Assembly: GCA_943370385.1 (NCBI GenBank)
Contig: CALRQT020000024.1
Coordinates: 1-14,954 of the forward strand
Length of the DNA: 14,954 nt
Reading direction: 5' to 3'
Origin: BAIKAL-G1 sp943370385
Lineage (GTDB): Bacteria; Cyanobacteriota; Cyanobacteriia; PCC-6307; Cyanobiaceae
Made by a program: the position numbers and the translations under genes. Every line of letters begins with the position of its first letter. Position 1 is the stretch's first letter. Positions 7,311 to 14,853 of the stretch are shown piece after piece. The notes below the pieces were generated by a model. That model was not told the DNA's origin. It saw nothing but the letters and a program-made list of their open reading frames with translations, and ran no database searches.

Positions 7311-9029
7311 ATGCGCCGCTCCGCTGTCGCCCTGGCCCTGGCCCTGCTGCTGCCCCTGCCCGGGCTGGCGGGTCAGGTTGTGGTGAAGCAGGGCGAAACG
7401 CTCTCCGACATCGCCGCCCGCTATGGCGTCAGCGTCGAGCGGCTGCTGCAACTCAACGGCATCAAGGATCCCAAGGGCCTCCAGGTGGGCACCAAGCTCA
7501 CGGTGCCTGGCGCCCCCAGCAATCCCAGCCGCGGCGGTTCCAGCGGCAGTTCCAGCCAAGGCAGTGGCGGCCAGGGCGGAAGCGGCCGGGGCAACTACAC
7601 GGTGAAATCGGGCGAAACCATCTCCGAAATCGCCGACCGCTACGGCATCAGCAGCGAACGCCTGCTGGCCCTCAACGGCATCCGCGACCCCAAGGGTCTC
7701 CAGGTTGGTAGCCGCATCACCGTGCCCACCGCCGGGACGGCCAAGCCGTCCAAACCGGCCAGCGCTGGCGGCAGTTCCAGCCCGGCCAGCCGCGGGCCCG
7801 CCAACTACACGGTGAAATCGGGCGAAACCATCTCCGAAATTGCCGACCGCTACGGCATCAGCAGCGAGCGCCTGTTGGCCCTCAACGGCATCCGCGACCC
7901 CAAGGGCCTCCAGGTTGGCAGCCGCATCACCGTGCCCACCGCCGGGCCGGCCAAGCCCGCTAAGCCGCCGGTGCTGCCCGCCATCACCTCGGCCCAGGGC
8001 AAGGCCCTCAGCCACACCGTGCGCCCCGGTGACACCCTCTCCGACATCGCCAACACCTATGGGGTGCCGATGGAGAAGATCGCCGCCCTCAATGGGCTCA
8101 AGGACCCCGACAACCTGGTGCCGGACACCCAGCTGAAGCTGCGCAACCCACCCCCGGCGCCCAAGCCGGCCGCCAAGCCCGCCAGCCGCCGCCCGGCCAA
8201 GGTCGTCGCCAGCAAGCCCGCCACCAAACCGGCCAGCAAGCCGGTTTCGGCCCCTGTTGCCGCCGCCCCCAAGCCGGCAGCCGCCAAGCCCGGAGCCACC
8301 CCCGCCAGCAGCACCCCAACCCCGGGCACGACCCCGGTAGCGGCCGCCCAGGCAACCACCAAGCCAGCTGAAACCACGCCCAGCACCAGCGTCACCAAGC
8401 CAGCCGCCCAGAAGCCTGGGGCGACCAAACCAGCCGCAACGAAGCCTGTTATCACCACCCCTGCCGTGACCCAGCCGGTCGCCACCAAGCCTGTAGTGAC
8501 CCAACCGGTCGCGACCAAGCCTGTAGTGACCCAACCGGTCGTGACCAAGCCAGTGGTGGCAAAACCCGTGGTGGAGAAGCCGGCCGTCTCCACGGAGCAA
8601 GCCGTCAAACCGGACCCCAGCCCCCAGGGCGAAACGGCCCTGAAGCCGGAAACCACCGTCCGCCAGGAGCCTGCCGAGAAAGCGGAGGTCAAACCGGAGC
8701 CCAAGCCAGCGGTGAAAGCCGAGGTCACCCCCAAGGCGGAAACCAGCAAACCGGCGAAAACCGAAGTAGCCACCGGCAAACCGGCCCGGCCTGACTGGCG
8801 CAACTTCGGTCCCCTGCAGGTGGACTGGGCCAACTGGCAACCCATGGGCGGCAGCTTCGTCGCCCCGGGCCTCAATGCCACCGGCCAGTCGTTCTATCTG
8901 GCCGTGAACTGCAGCGCCAAGCGCATCAATGCCACCGGCCCCTCGGGCGCCTGGAAAACCTGGGACCTGCCTACCACCGACTACGAGCAGCAGCTGGTGA
9001 AGGACCTTTGCCGGGACAAGGGCGCCTGA
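7311..9029 (+). CDS. Secreted four-LysM peptidoglycan-binding protein
   Basis: A 572-residue exported protein. Residues 1-21 are a signal peptide (MRRSAVALALALLLPLPGLAG). Four LysM domains follow at about 23-66, 96-139, 166-209 and 235-277; each has the (G/S)xTLSDIAxxYG...LNGxxDPxxL core that binds GlcNAc chains of peptidoglycan. Domains 2 and 3 are identical in protein. Residues ~280-490 are a Pro/Lys/Ala/Thr-rich, probably extended wall-spanning linker with degenerate TKPVVTQPVA repeats. A compact Trp-rich C-terminal domain (~492-572) with two Cys (C534, C567), perhaps a disulfide, is of unknown function. No catalytic hydrolase domain is seen, so a structural or scaffold role in the envelope is likely. 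ATG 7311 is chosen because the signal peptide begins there; GTG 7248 would bury it. It follows the aldehyde dehydrogenase on the same strand after 133 bp. Confidence 0.9.
   Translation: MRRSAVALALALLLPLPGLAGQVVVKQGETLSDIAARYGVSVERLLQLNGIKDPKGLQVGTKLTVPGAPSNPSRGGSSGSSSQGSGGQGGSGRGNYTVKSGETISEIADRYGISSERLLALNGIRDPKGLQVGSRITVPTAGTAKPSKPASAGGSSSPASRGPANYTVKSGETISEIADRYGISSERLLALNGIRDPKGLQVGSRITVPTAGPAKPAKPPVLPAITSAQGKALSHTVRPGDTLSDIANTYGVPMEKIAALNGLKDPDNLVPDTQLKLRNPPPAPKPAAKPASRRPAKVVASKPATKPASKPVSAPVAAAPKPAAAKPGATPASSTPTPGTTPVAAAQATTKPAETTPSTSVTKPAAQKPGATKPAATKPVITTPAVTQPVATKPVVTQPVATKPVVTQPVVTKPVVAKPVVEKPAVSTEQAVKPDPSPQGETALKPETTVRQEPAEKAEVKPEPKPAVKAEVTPKAETSKPAKTEVATGKPARPDWRNFGPLQVDWANWQPMGGSFVAPGLNATGQSFYLAVNCSAKRINATGPSGAWKTWDLPTTDYEQQLVKDLCRDKGA
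7593..7956 (+). repeat. Duplicated LysM domains 2 and 3
   Basis: Two copies spaced exactly 210 bp apart (starting at 7593 and 7803). Over 48 codons the protein sequence is identical and the DNA differs at only five positions, all synonymous (ATC/ATT, GAA/GAG, CTG/TTG, GGT/GGC twice). The flanking Ser/Gly/Pro linkers differ much more. Confidence 0.9.
8466..8555 (+). repeat. Three 30-bp tandem repeats in the Pro/Lys linker
   Basis: Units start at 8466, 8496 and 8526 and encode VTQPVATKPV-type decapeptides. A degenerate fourth unit (VAKPVVEKPA) follows. The period keeps the frame, so length variation between strains would be tolerated. Confidence 0.85.
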
Positions 9030-9096
9030 TCTCTGGTTGTTGAGGTAATGGATGGGCTGGGGCAGCGCACCGCCCCGGCAGGCTCAAAATCCGCCC

Positions 9097-10662
9097 TCAG
9101 GCCACCCAGCGCAGGGGCCAGGGCTGGAGCAAGTAGCGGCGGCCGGCGGGCTTGAGCCAGAGCCGCTGGCTGCCGTCATCGCTTTCGCTGAGCAGGTCTT
9201 CCTGCACCAGGCGCCGCACCAACCAACGCCAACGCTCCTCCCCCTCGCCTTCGGCACCGGCCAGCTCCTCCCCCAGGCTGCGCAGCACCACTCCGCCGCG
9301 CTGCTCCAGGCTGGCCAGCAGCCTCGACACCAGGGCCGACCAGTCCTCTAGGGGCGGCGAACTGAGGCAGCGATCGCAGCGGCCGCAGGGGGGCACCAGT
9401 TCTCCCACCACCAGCAGTAGGGCCTGCTCGCGGCAGCCCTCCCCCTCGGCCACGGCCTCCATGCGCCGCAGCTTTTGCTGGGCTAACTCCAGCCGCAGGG
9501 CCTCGGGACCTACCCGCTCCGCCGCCGACAGCTCAGCCCACTGGGGGCCGCCGGAGCGGATCGCCCAGCCCAGGGAGGTGCGGTCTTCGGGATCAAATAG
9601 CACCAGACAGCGGGCCGGCAGGCCGTCGCGCCCGGCCCGGCCCGATTCCTGCAGGTAGCCCTCGGCGCTGGCGGGCAGGTCCAGGTGCAACACCAGGCCC
9701 ACATCGGGCCGGTCCACGCCCATGCCAAAGGCCACCGTGGCCACCAGCACCGGCGCCGGGTGGTCCTGGAAATGGGCCAAGGCCAGGCTGCGGCTCTCCG
9801 GATCCATGCCGGCGTGATAGGCGATCGCCTCGATGCCGGCACTGGCGAGCCGGGCCGCCCAGCCCTCCACCGAGCGGCGGGTGCGGGCGTAGATCAGCAC
9901 GGCCCCCCGGGCCTCGGCCAGGGCCGCGAGCACGTCCGGCAGGGGATCGGCCGGTCGGCGTCGCATGGCGTAAGCGAGGTTGTCGCGCCGGGCCGAATGC
10001 ACCTGGAAGAGGGGCCGGCGCAACTGCAGCATGCGGATCAGGTCGGCCCGCACCCGCGGCGCCGCCGTGGCACTGAGGGCCACCAGGGGCACCCCGGGGC
10101 AAAGGCTGCGCAGTTCGCCGAGGCGGCGGTAATGGGGGCGGAAATCGTGGCCCCAGGCGCTGATGCAGTGGGCCTCATCCACGGCCAGCCCCACCAGGTG
10201 GCCCTGGTCCTGGATTTCCTCCAGCAAGCGGCGGGTCGCTTCCCCCTGCAGGCGCTCGGGGGCCAGATAGAGCAGCCGCAGCCGGTTATCGCGCAGGCGG
10301 CCCATGAGCTGGCGGCGACTGCCGGGATCGAGGCCGCCGTGGAGACAGGCCGCCTGGATGCCGCGGCGCTGCAGGTGCAACACCTGGTCCTCCATCAGGG
10401 CCACCAGGGGCGACACCACCAACATCAACCCCTGGCGCACCAGGGCCGGCAGCTGATAACAGAGCGATTTGCCGGCCCCGGTGGGCAACACCGCCAGGCA
10501 ATCGCGCCCCTGCAGCAACGCTTCCACCACGGCCCGTTGCCCCGGCCGGAACTCCGTCCAGCCGAAATGGCGCTCTAGGGCCTGGAGCAGGGGATCGGGT
10601 GGGTTGGGCTGGGCGGGCTTCTCTAGGCCCGCCTGGCGCGGAGCCGACGGCAGCAACTCCAC
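9097..10662 (-). CDS. recQ: RecQ-family ATP-dependent DNA helicase (short form, no HRDC)
   Basis: A 521-residue superfamily-2 DNA helicase with motifs in order: FGWTEFRPGQ (motif 0), LPTGAGKSLCYQLP (Walker A, K65), VDEAHCISAWGHDFRP (DEAH 162-165 plus the RecQ aromatic loop), SATA (197-200), VATVAFGMGVDRPDV (motif V) and QESGRAGRDG (motif VI, 338-347). A zinc-binding set C410, C426, C429, C432 marks the RecQ-specific domain. The C-terminal ~85 residues form at best a winged helix, and there is no room for an HRDC domain, so it is shorter than E. coli RecQ (about 610 residues). It should unwind DNA 3'->5' in recombination and replication-fork repair. The start is GTG 10662, 29 bp after the stop of the upstream gene on the same strand, which suggests co-transcription; a G-rich stretch just upstream may act as ribosome binding site. 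Confidence 0.93.
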   Translation of the reverse strand: MELLPSAPRQAGLEKPAQPNPPDPLLQALERHFGWTEFRPGQRAVVEALLQGRDCLAVLPTGAGKSLCYQLPALVRQGLMLVVSPLVALMEDQVLHLQRRGIQAACLHGGLDPGSRRQLMGRLRDNRLRLLYLAPERLQGEATRRLLEEIQDQGHLVGLAVDEAHCISAWGHDFRPHYRRLGELRSLCPGVPLVALSATAAPRVRADLIRMLQLRRPLFQVHSARRDNLAYAMRRRPADPLPDVLAALAEARGAVLIYARTRRSVEGWAARLASAGIEAIAYHAGMDPESRSLALAHFQDHPAPVLVATVAFGMGVDRPDVGLVLHLDLPASAEGYLQESGRAGRDGLPARCLVLFDPEDRTSLGWAIRSGGPQWAELSAAERVGPEALRLELAQQKLRRMEAVAEGEGCREQALLLVVGELVPPCGRCDRCLSSPPLEDWSALVSRLLASLEQRGGVVLRSLGEELAGAEGEGEERWRWLVRRLVQEDLLSESDDGSQRLWLKPAGRRYLLQPWPLRWVA

Positions 10663-10691
10663 GATCCCCCCACCCCTAGAGAGAACAGACC

Positions 10692-11735
10692 CTAACCGGC
10701 ACTAAATGTGGTGGGGAGGGGGGGCGCTTCCAGTTGGTCGGGCGCCTCCTCCACAATCTGCAGCCGCAGCCGCTTGCCCCCGGCCAGCTCCCCCAGGGAC
10801 ACCCGCATGGTGCTGCCGCTCAGGCTTTGCAGGGCATTGAGCAGCTCGCGCAGGTGGGGGGTGCTGCTGCCGCTCTCCACCCAGAGCCGCTCCTGCAGGC
10901 CGCCGAGCCGGCGCCAGCTGGTGTGCAGCTTGAGCACGGCGCTTTCCAGCTGTTGGGCCTGGCCCACCGCATCGGCCAGCAGGCCCAGGGAATCCAGCCG
11001 CTGGGCCTCCTGCATGGCCTTCTCCAGGTTGAGTTCGCCCTGTTGAAAGGCCCGCACCGCCAGGCCCGCCTCGGCCGCCTTGCTCAGCCAGCGGGCCGTG
11101 CTGGTCACGTCCTTCACCCGCTCCAGCTCCGGTTCTTCGCGCAACACCCGCCGCAGGTCCTCCTGTTGCTGCTCCGGCAGCTTGGAGAGCTCCCGCACCA
11201 GGGGCGCCACCGCCTTCGAGGGCAACAGGTTGTCGGCCGTGCGCTGGCGGATCTCCTCGGGCAGCAGGGGGCTGGTGGCGGAGGTGAAGTCGTCGGTCAG
11301 GCGCCGCACCGACTTGCGGGTGATCTGCTCACCGCCGTTGGCGGCCTCACTAATGAGCAGTTGCACCTCCGGATCGGCCTGGGCCGTTTCCATGAAGGCC
11401 CGCTTCGAGAATTGATTCACACTCTCCGCATCGAGCGGCCCCTGCTCCACCAGGCTCTCGGCCGACTCGGCCAGCTGGATCAGGCCATAGGCGCGGGTCT
11501 TACTGATCTCCTGCTCGCGCAACCACTGCAGAAAGCCCGTGCCCCGGCCCTCGCCGCCGCGGCGCTCGCGATCGCGCACGGCCTTGAGGATGCGGCCCCG
11601 CCAGATCTCGGTCTGCAGGTCGAAGCGGTCGCAGATGGCCCAGGCCTCCTCGATCCGGGCCAGGAACTCCATCGAGCTGATGTCGTCCCGCTCGGGATCG
11701 GGCAACTCCAGGTTGAGCTCAGGGGCCTCGTTCAT
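10692..11735 (-). CDS. Uncharacterised putative DNA-binding protein upstream of recQ
   Basis: A 347-residue acidic, mostly alpha-helical protein that I cannot assign to a named function. Residues 1-20 are acidic and disordered-looking. Residues ~22-62 are helical and charged (IWRGRILKAVRDRERRGGEG). Residues ~66-95 (GTGFLQWLREQEISKTRAYG then LIQLAESAESL) resemble the helix-turn-helix found in ParB-like and plasmid-type proteins where a WL..N.GIS..TAY..I motif binds DNA. The middle contains charged helices that may form coiled coils (LSKLPEQQQEDLRRVL), and the tail ends in KRLRLQIVEE. ATG 11735 is chosen because GAGG lies 8 nt upstream; GTG 11753 adds six residues and lacks such a site. It is divergent from psaE and 29 bp ahead of recQ, so a nucleoid or DNA-transaction role is plausible but unproven. 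Confidence 0.8.
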   Translation of the reverse strand: MNEAPELNLELPDPERDDISSMEFLARIEEAWAICDRFDLQTEIWRGRILKAVRDRERRGGEGRGTGFLQWLREQEISKTRAYGLIQLAESAESLVEQGPLDAESVNQFSKRAFMETAQADPEVQLLISEAANGGEQITRKSVRRLTDDFTSATSPLLPEEIRQRTADNLLPSKAVAPLVRELSKLPEQQQEDLRRVLREEPELERVKDVTSTARWLSKAAEAGLAVRAFQQGELNLEKAMQEAQRLDSLGLLADAVGQAQQLESAVLKLHTSWRRLGGLQERLWVESGSSTPHLRELLNALQSLSGSTMRVSLGELAGGKRLRLQIVEEAPDQLEAPPLPTTFSAG

Positions 11736-11909
11736 GACTGGGGCCTCGGACACGGATCAGCTCAAGGAGGCAAGTCGATCGTGCCATGGAGCTCAGCCGC
11801 CACCGGCCCGGCCTGGGCGGTGCGGCCAGCGACATTGTGTGACGGCCCCAGGGCGAGCCCGCCCAGCCCAGGTAAGTTCACCAGGCAGCTCCATTCACTC
11901 AGCGCAGCG

Positions 11910-12119
11910 ATGGCCATCTCCCGCGGCGACAAGGTGCGCATCAAGCGTCCTGAGTCCTACTGGTTCAACGAAGTCGGCACCGTCGCCACGGTCGACACCT
12001 CCGGCATCCGCTACCCCGTGGTGGTGCGCTTCGAGAAGGTCAACTACAACGGCTACAGCGGCTCCGAAGGCGGCATCAACACCAATAACTTCGCCGAAAG
12101 CGAACTGGTCAAGGCCTGA
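11910..12119 (+). CDS. psaE: Photosystem I reaction centre subunit IV (PsaE)
   Basis: A 69-residue protein of the usual PsaE length. It begins AISRGDKVRIKRPESYWFN, followed by EVGTVATVD, YPVVVRFEKVNYNGYSG and NTNNFAESEL, the SH3-like five-strand barrel seen throughout cyanobacterial PsaE. It sits on the stromal/cytoplasmic side of photosystem I, helps dock ferredoxin and flavodoxin, and supports cyclic electron flow. The ATG has no clear Shine-Dalgarno sequence. The 150 bp between this gene and the divergent putative DNA-binding gene must hold its promoter, but I cannot identify its elements. A long structured 3' region follows. Confidence 0.97.
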   Translation: MAISRGDKVRIKRPESYWFNEVGTVATVDTSGIRYPVVVRFEKVNYNGYSGSEGGINTNNFAESELVKA

Positions 12120-12136
12120 TCCGGCCAGGCCTGTTT

Positions 12137-12210
12137 CCTTGGCAAAGGGCTGGGTTTCGACCCAGCGCACCCCCAGCCCCGGTCCCGAACGGACTGGGGC
12201 TTTGCCATGG
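12137..12210 (+). terminator. Three-way-junction RNA fold in the psaE 3' region (probable terminator/stabiliser)
   Basis: An outer stem, CCTTGGCAAAG (12137-12147) with CTTTGCCATGG (12200-12210), has 11 positions and one mismatch. It encloses two hairpins: GCTGGGT-TTCG-ACCCAGC (12149-12166, perfect 7 bp with a UUCG loop) and AGCCCCGGTCC-CGAAC-GGACTGGGGCT (12175-12201, one G-U pair). The outer stem and the second hairpin compete for two bases. Only TTT follows the second hairpin, so termination by it alone would be weak. The fold may protect the abundant psaE mRNA 3' end or limit read-through into mutM. Confidence 0.6.
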
Positions 12211-12239
12211 CAACCTGAGGCCCTGCCGGCGTCCTGACC

Positions 12240-13097
12240 TTGCCTGAACTGCCGGAGGTGGAAACGGTGCGCCGGGGCCTGGAGCGCCAGACCCTGGGCT
12301 TTGAGATCGCCCGGGTGGACGTGTTACGGGCCCGGGCGATCGCCGCACCTCCCGAGCCTGACGCCTTTTGCCAGGCCCTCGAGGGCAGCCGCCTGGTGGG
12401 CTGGCAGCGGCGCGGCAAGTATCTGATGGCCAGCCTCAGCCGCCCCGGCGGTGGCGGAGCAGTGGATGCTGGCCACTGGGGCGTGCACCTGCGCATGACC
12501 GGCCAATTCCTCTGGCTCGATGAACCCCGGGAACCCTGTCGCCACACCCGCGTACGCCTCTGGAACTCTGATGGCGCCGAACTGCGCTTCGTCGACACCC
12601 GCAGCTTCGGCCAGATGTGGTTTGTGCCGCCGGGCACGCCGCTGGAATCGGTGGTCACCGGCCTGCAGAAGCTGGGGCCCGAACCCTTCAGCGACAGCTT
12701 CACCGGGGCCTATCTCAAAAAAAAGCTGGCCGGCTCGATCCGACCCATAAAAAACGCCCTGCTGGACCAGGCTTTAGTGGCGGGCTGCGGCAACATCTAT
12801 GCCGATGAATCCCTCTACGTGGCCGGGATCCGCCCCCAAACCCGCAGCGGCAGCGTCAGCCTCCAGCGCCTCGAAGGCCTGCGCGCGGCCCTGGTCACGG
12901 TGCTGGAGCAGAGCATCGGCGCCGGCGGCACCACCTTCAGCGATTTCCGCGACCTCACCGGCACCAATGGCAACTACGGCCAGGCCGCCTGGGTGTACCG
13001 GCGCGCTGGCCAGCCCTGCCGCCACTGCGGCACGCCGATCGAACGGGAACGGCTGGGGGGGCGCAGCAGCCACTGGTGCCCCAGTTGCCAGAGCTAA
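12240..13097 (+). CDS. mutM: Formamidopyrimidine-DNA glycosylase (Fpg/MutM)
   Basis: A 285-residue base-excision repair enzyme that removes 8-oxoguanine and formamidopyrimidines and nicks the abasic site. The N-terminus is the invariant PELPEVETVRRGL, where Pro2 is the catalytic amine and Glu3 the acid. Also seen are K60 in RRGKYLM, HLRMTGQF, LVAGCGNIYADESL and the C-terminal zinc finger with C260, C263, C280 and C283 (PCRHC...HWCPSC) including the GGRSS arginine. Because Pro must be residue 2, translation has to begin at the TTG at 12240; no ATG or GTG is possible at this place, and no clear ribosome binding site is visible. Placement next to psaE on the same strand is sensible for a phototroph exposed to oxidative DNA damage, though co-regulation is only inference. 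Confidence 0.96.
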   Translation: MPELPEVETVRRGLERQTLGFEIARVDVLRARAIAAPPEPDAFCQALEGSRLVGWQRRGKYLMASLSRPGGGGAVDAGHWGVHLRMTGQFLWLDEPREPCRHTRVRLWNSDGAELRFVDTRSFGQMWFVPPGTPLESVVTGLQKLGPEPFSDSFTGAYLKKKLAGSIRPIKNALLDQALVAGCGNIYADESLYVAGIRPQTRSGSVSLQRLEGLRAALVTVLEQSIGAGGTTFSDFRDLTGTNGNYGQAAWVYRRAGQPCRHCGTPIERERLGGRSSHWCPSCQS

Positions 13098-13234
13098 TCA
13101 CCGCTCTCAGGGACAGCCCCCAGCGCCTCTGGAACCACACCCGCCAAAGGCGATCCCAGCAGACTCCCAGGCAGCAGCCCCCAGACCCACCTCCATGGTT
13201 CGATGGTGCTGATCCCCGCTAGCCCCCCGGCGCG

Positions 13235-13915
13235 ATGGCCCTGGCCGACGAGCTCACCGCTGCCATGGCGGCCATCCATGCCCGGGGCTGGTGTGACGGC
13301 ACCGGCGGCAATTTCAGCTGTGTGCAGCAACGGGATCCCTTGCAGCTGCTGATGGCCCCCAGCGGCGTCGACAAGGGCCAGGTGCAAGCGGCCGACCTGA
13401 TCGTCGTCGATGCCGCCGGCCAGGTGATTGGGGGCACGGGCAAGGCCAGCGCCGAAACGGCCCTGCACCTGGAAATCGTGGGCCGCTGCGGCGCCGGCGC
13501 CGTGCTCCATACCCATTCCCAAGCGGCCACCTTGCTGTCCCGCTGGGCCTTGGCGGCCCCCAACCGGCGGCAAAACCCAGAGCCCAAGGGCGATGGGGTC
13601 GTCCTAGTGGAAGGGCTGGAGATGCTCAAGGGCCTTGAAGGCGTCAGCACCCATGCCACCAGCATCGAGATTCCCGTGCTGGCCAACGACCAGAACCTGC
13701 CCCGCCTGAGCCAACGGGCCGGCCCGCTCCTAATTAATGCGCCCCAAGGCCTGCTAATCGCCGGCCATGGCCTCTACGCCTGGGGCCCATCCCTCAACCA
13801 GGCCATCCGGCACCTAGAAATCCTTGAATTCCTGCTGGAACAATCGTGGCGCCAGTTGTTACTCGACGCCCTAATGGCCCGTCCTGAGCCAGGACAAGCG
13901 ATCTCCCATGGCTGA
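13235..13915 (+). CDS. mtnB: Methylthioribulose-1-phosphate dehydratase (MtnB)
   Basis: A 226-residue class-II aldolase-fold enzyme of the methionine salvage pathway. It dehydrates 5-methylthioribulose-1-phosphate to the 2,3-diketo compound used by MtnC. Motifs: GWCDGTGGNFS near the N-terminus (substrate phosphate loop), SAETALHLEI, the zinc pair H92/H94 in LHTHSQAATLLS, the candidate catalytic E129 in EGLEMLKGLEGVSTH, and the third zinc ligand H178 in LIAGHGLYAWG. Its end overlaps mtnC by 8 bp, so the two are translationally coupled. A 137-bp gap separates it from mutM, with no obvious riboswitch. Confidence 0.93.
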   Translation: MALADELTAAMAAIHARGWCDGTGGNFSCVQQRDPLQLLMAPSGVDKGQVQAADLIVVDAAGQVIGGTGKASAETALHLEIVGRCGAGAVLHTHSQAATLLSRWALAAPNRRQNPEPKGDGVVLVEGLEMLKGLEGVSTHATSIEIPVLANDQNLPRLSQRAGPLLINAPQGLLIAGHGLYAWGPSLNQAIRHLEILEFLLEQSWRQLLLDALMARPEPGQAISHG

Positions 13916-14684
13916 GCCCGTGATTCGTTGCATCCTCCTGGACATTGAGGGCACCACCTGCCCAGTGAGTTTCGTGGCGTCGGTGCTCTTTCCCTACGCC
14001 CGGGAACGCCTCGCCAGCTATCTGGAGACCCACCAGGGGGATCCCGAGGTGCAGGAGCTCCTTGCAGCCACGCAAGCCGCCTTTGCCGCCGATCCCAACC
14101 CGGAGGTGCAAGCCATGCGCCAAGGCGCGCCCATCCCCGTCCACCCGTCAGCCAGCCAAGAGCACCTCCAACTAGGGCAAACCAACTCCCCCCTAGTGGC
14201 CTACCTCCAGTGGTTGATTGATCACGACATCAAATTCCCAGCCCTCAAAGAGTTGCAGGGGCGCATCTGGGCATCGGGCTACGCAAGCGGCGATCTGGTT
14301 GCCCCCCTCTTCGACGATGTGGCGCCAACCCTGCAGCGCTGGCACCGGGATGGCTACCAGCTTGCGGTCTATTCCTCCGGCTCCGTAGCCGCTCAAAAAC
14401 TGCTCTACCGCTACAGCCAAAACGACAACTTAGAGAGCCTCTTTAGCCACTGGTTTGACACGCGAATCGGCTCAAAACAAGCGAAAGCTAGTTACAGCGC
14501 CATCACCGAAGCCCTCCAGCTAGAACCAGCTGAGATCCTCTTTGTGAGTGATGCCCTAGCCGAGATTGAAGCGGCCGATGGGATCGGCATGGCCGTGATT
14601 TTCAGTGATCGGGAGGGCAATCCTGGGCGGGACCCTGGTCCCTTTAACGCCATCAAGTCGCTAACTGAAATCGAATTGCCTTAA
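13908..14684 (+). CDS. mtnC: Enolase-phosphatase E1 / acireductone synthase (MtnC)
   Basis: A 258-residue HAD-superfamily enzyme that enolises and then dephosphorylates the product of MtnB to give acireductone, the substrate of acireductone dioxygenase. HAD motifs are complete: motif I LLDIEGTT (nucleophile D12, E14), motif II VYSSGS (155-159), motif III Lys (K190 in IGSKQAKASY) and motif IV FVSDALAEIEAA. ATG 13908 overlaps the mtnB stop. The next step gene (mtnD, acireductone dioxygenase) is not in the window. The gene ends about 135 bp before a terminator shared with the opposing rRNA operon. Confidence 0.95.
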   Translation: MAEPVIRCILLDIEGTTCPVSFVASVLFPYARERLASYLETHQGDPEVQELLAATQAAFAADPNPEVQAMRQGAPIPVHPSASQEHLQLGQTNSPLVAYLQWLIDHDIKFPALKELQGRIWASGYASGDLVAPLFDDVAPTLQRWHRDGYQLAVYSSGSVAAQKLLYRYSQNDNLESLFSHWFDTRIGSKQAKASYSAITEALQLEPAEILFVSDALAEIEAADGIGMAVIFSDREGNPGRDPGPFNAIKSLTEIELP

Positions 14685-14696
14685 ACGATAGGCCCC

Positions 14697-14807
14697 ATGG
14701 CCAAGCCGGCTCACCCAACTTTCAACCATCCCACCGAAGGCGATCCGACCGAGCCTGCCGCGCCAGCACCGGCCACCGGAAAGCTCATCTCGCCACCCCA
14801 AACATAA
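14697..14807 (+). CDS. Possible 36-residue Pro-rich small protein
   Basis: An ATG-to-TAA frame 12 bp after the mtnC stop, encoding MAKPAHPTFNHPTEGDPTEP then AAPAPATGKLISPPQT. It has no transmembrane segment and no domain I recognise. No clear Shine-Dalgarno sequence precedes it, and Pro-rich short frames are common by chance in high-GC DNA. Kept only because it sits between mtnC and the terminator in an otherwise empty gap. Confidence 0.2.
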   Translation: MAKPAHPTFNHPTEGDPTEPAAPAPATGKLISPPQT

Positions 14808-14817
14808 AATCCCCAAC

Positions 14818-14845
14818 AAAAAAGCCACCCTATCGGGTGGCTTTT
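14818..14845. terminator. Bidirectional intrinsic terminator between mtnC and the rRNA operon
   Basis: A perfect hairpin with arms GCCACCC (14824-14830) and GGGTGGC (14835-14841), loop TATC, flanked by an A-run on the left and TTTT on the right. On the minus strand the hairpin is followed by six T residues, a strong terminator for the leftward rRNA transcript. On the plus strand four T residues follow, enough to serve mtnBC as well. Confidence 0.85.
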
Positions 14846-14853
14846 CGTCGCCT

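Noticed and set aside
7149..8840. 563-codon minus-strand open frame opposite the LysM gene
   Set aside because: It is Gly/Arg-rich low-complexity sequence, arising because the repetitive high-GC LysM gene lacks stop triplets on the other strand. The plus-strand gene has signal peptide and domains.
8057..8881. Second minus-strand open frame (274 codons, VTTGLVATGW-type repeats)
   Set aside because: It mirrors the 30-bp repeats of the Pro/Lys linker on the opposite strand; no recognisable domain or start context.
10734..11909. Plus-strand frame that would extend psaE upstream by nearly 400 residues
   Set aside because: PsaE has a fixed length of about 70 residues beginning at ATG 11910; the upstream part lies opposite the putative DNA-binding gene.
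13098..13234. Possible SAM-type riboswitch before mtnB
   Set aside because: I see no riboswitch core or terminator hairpin in this 137-bp gap, only short C-rich sequence.
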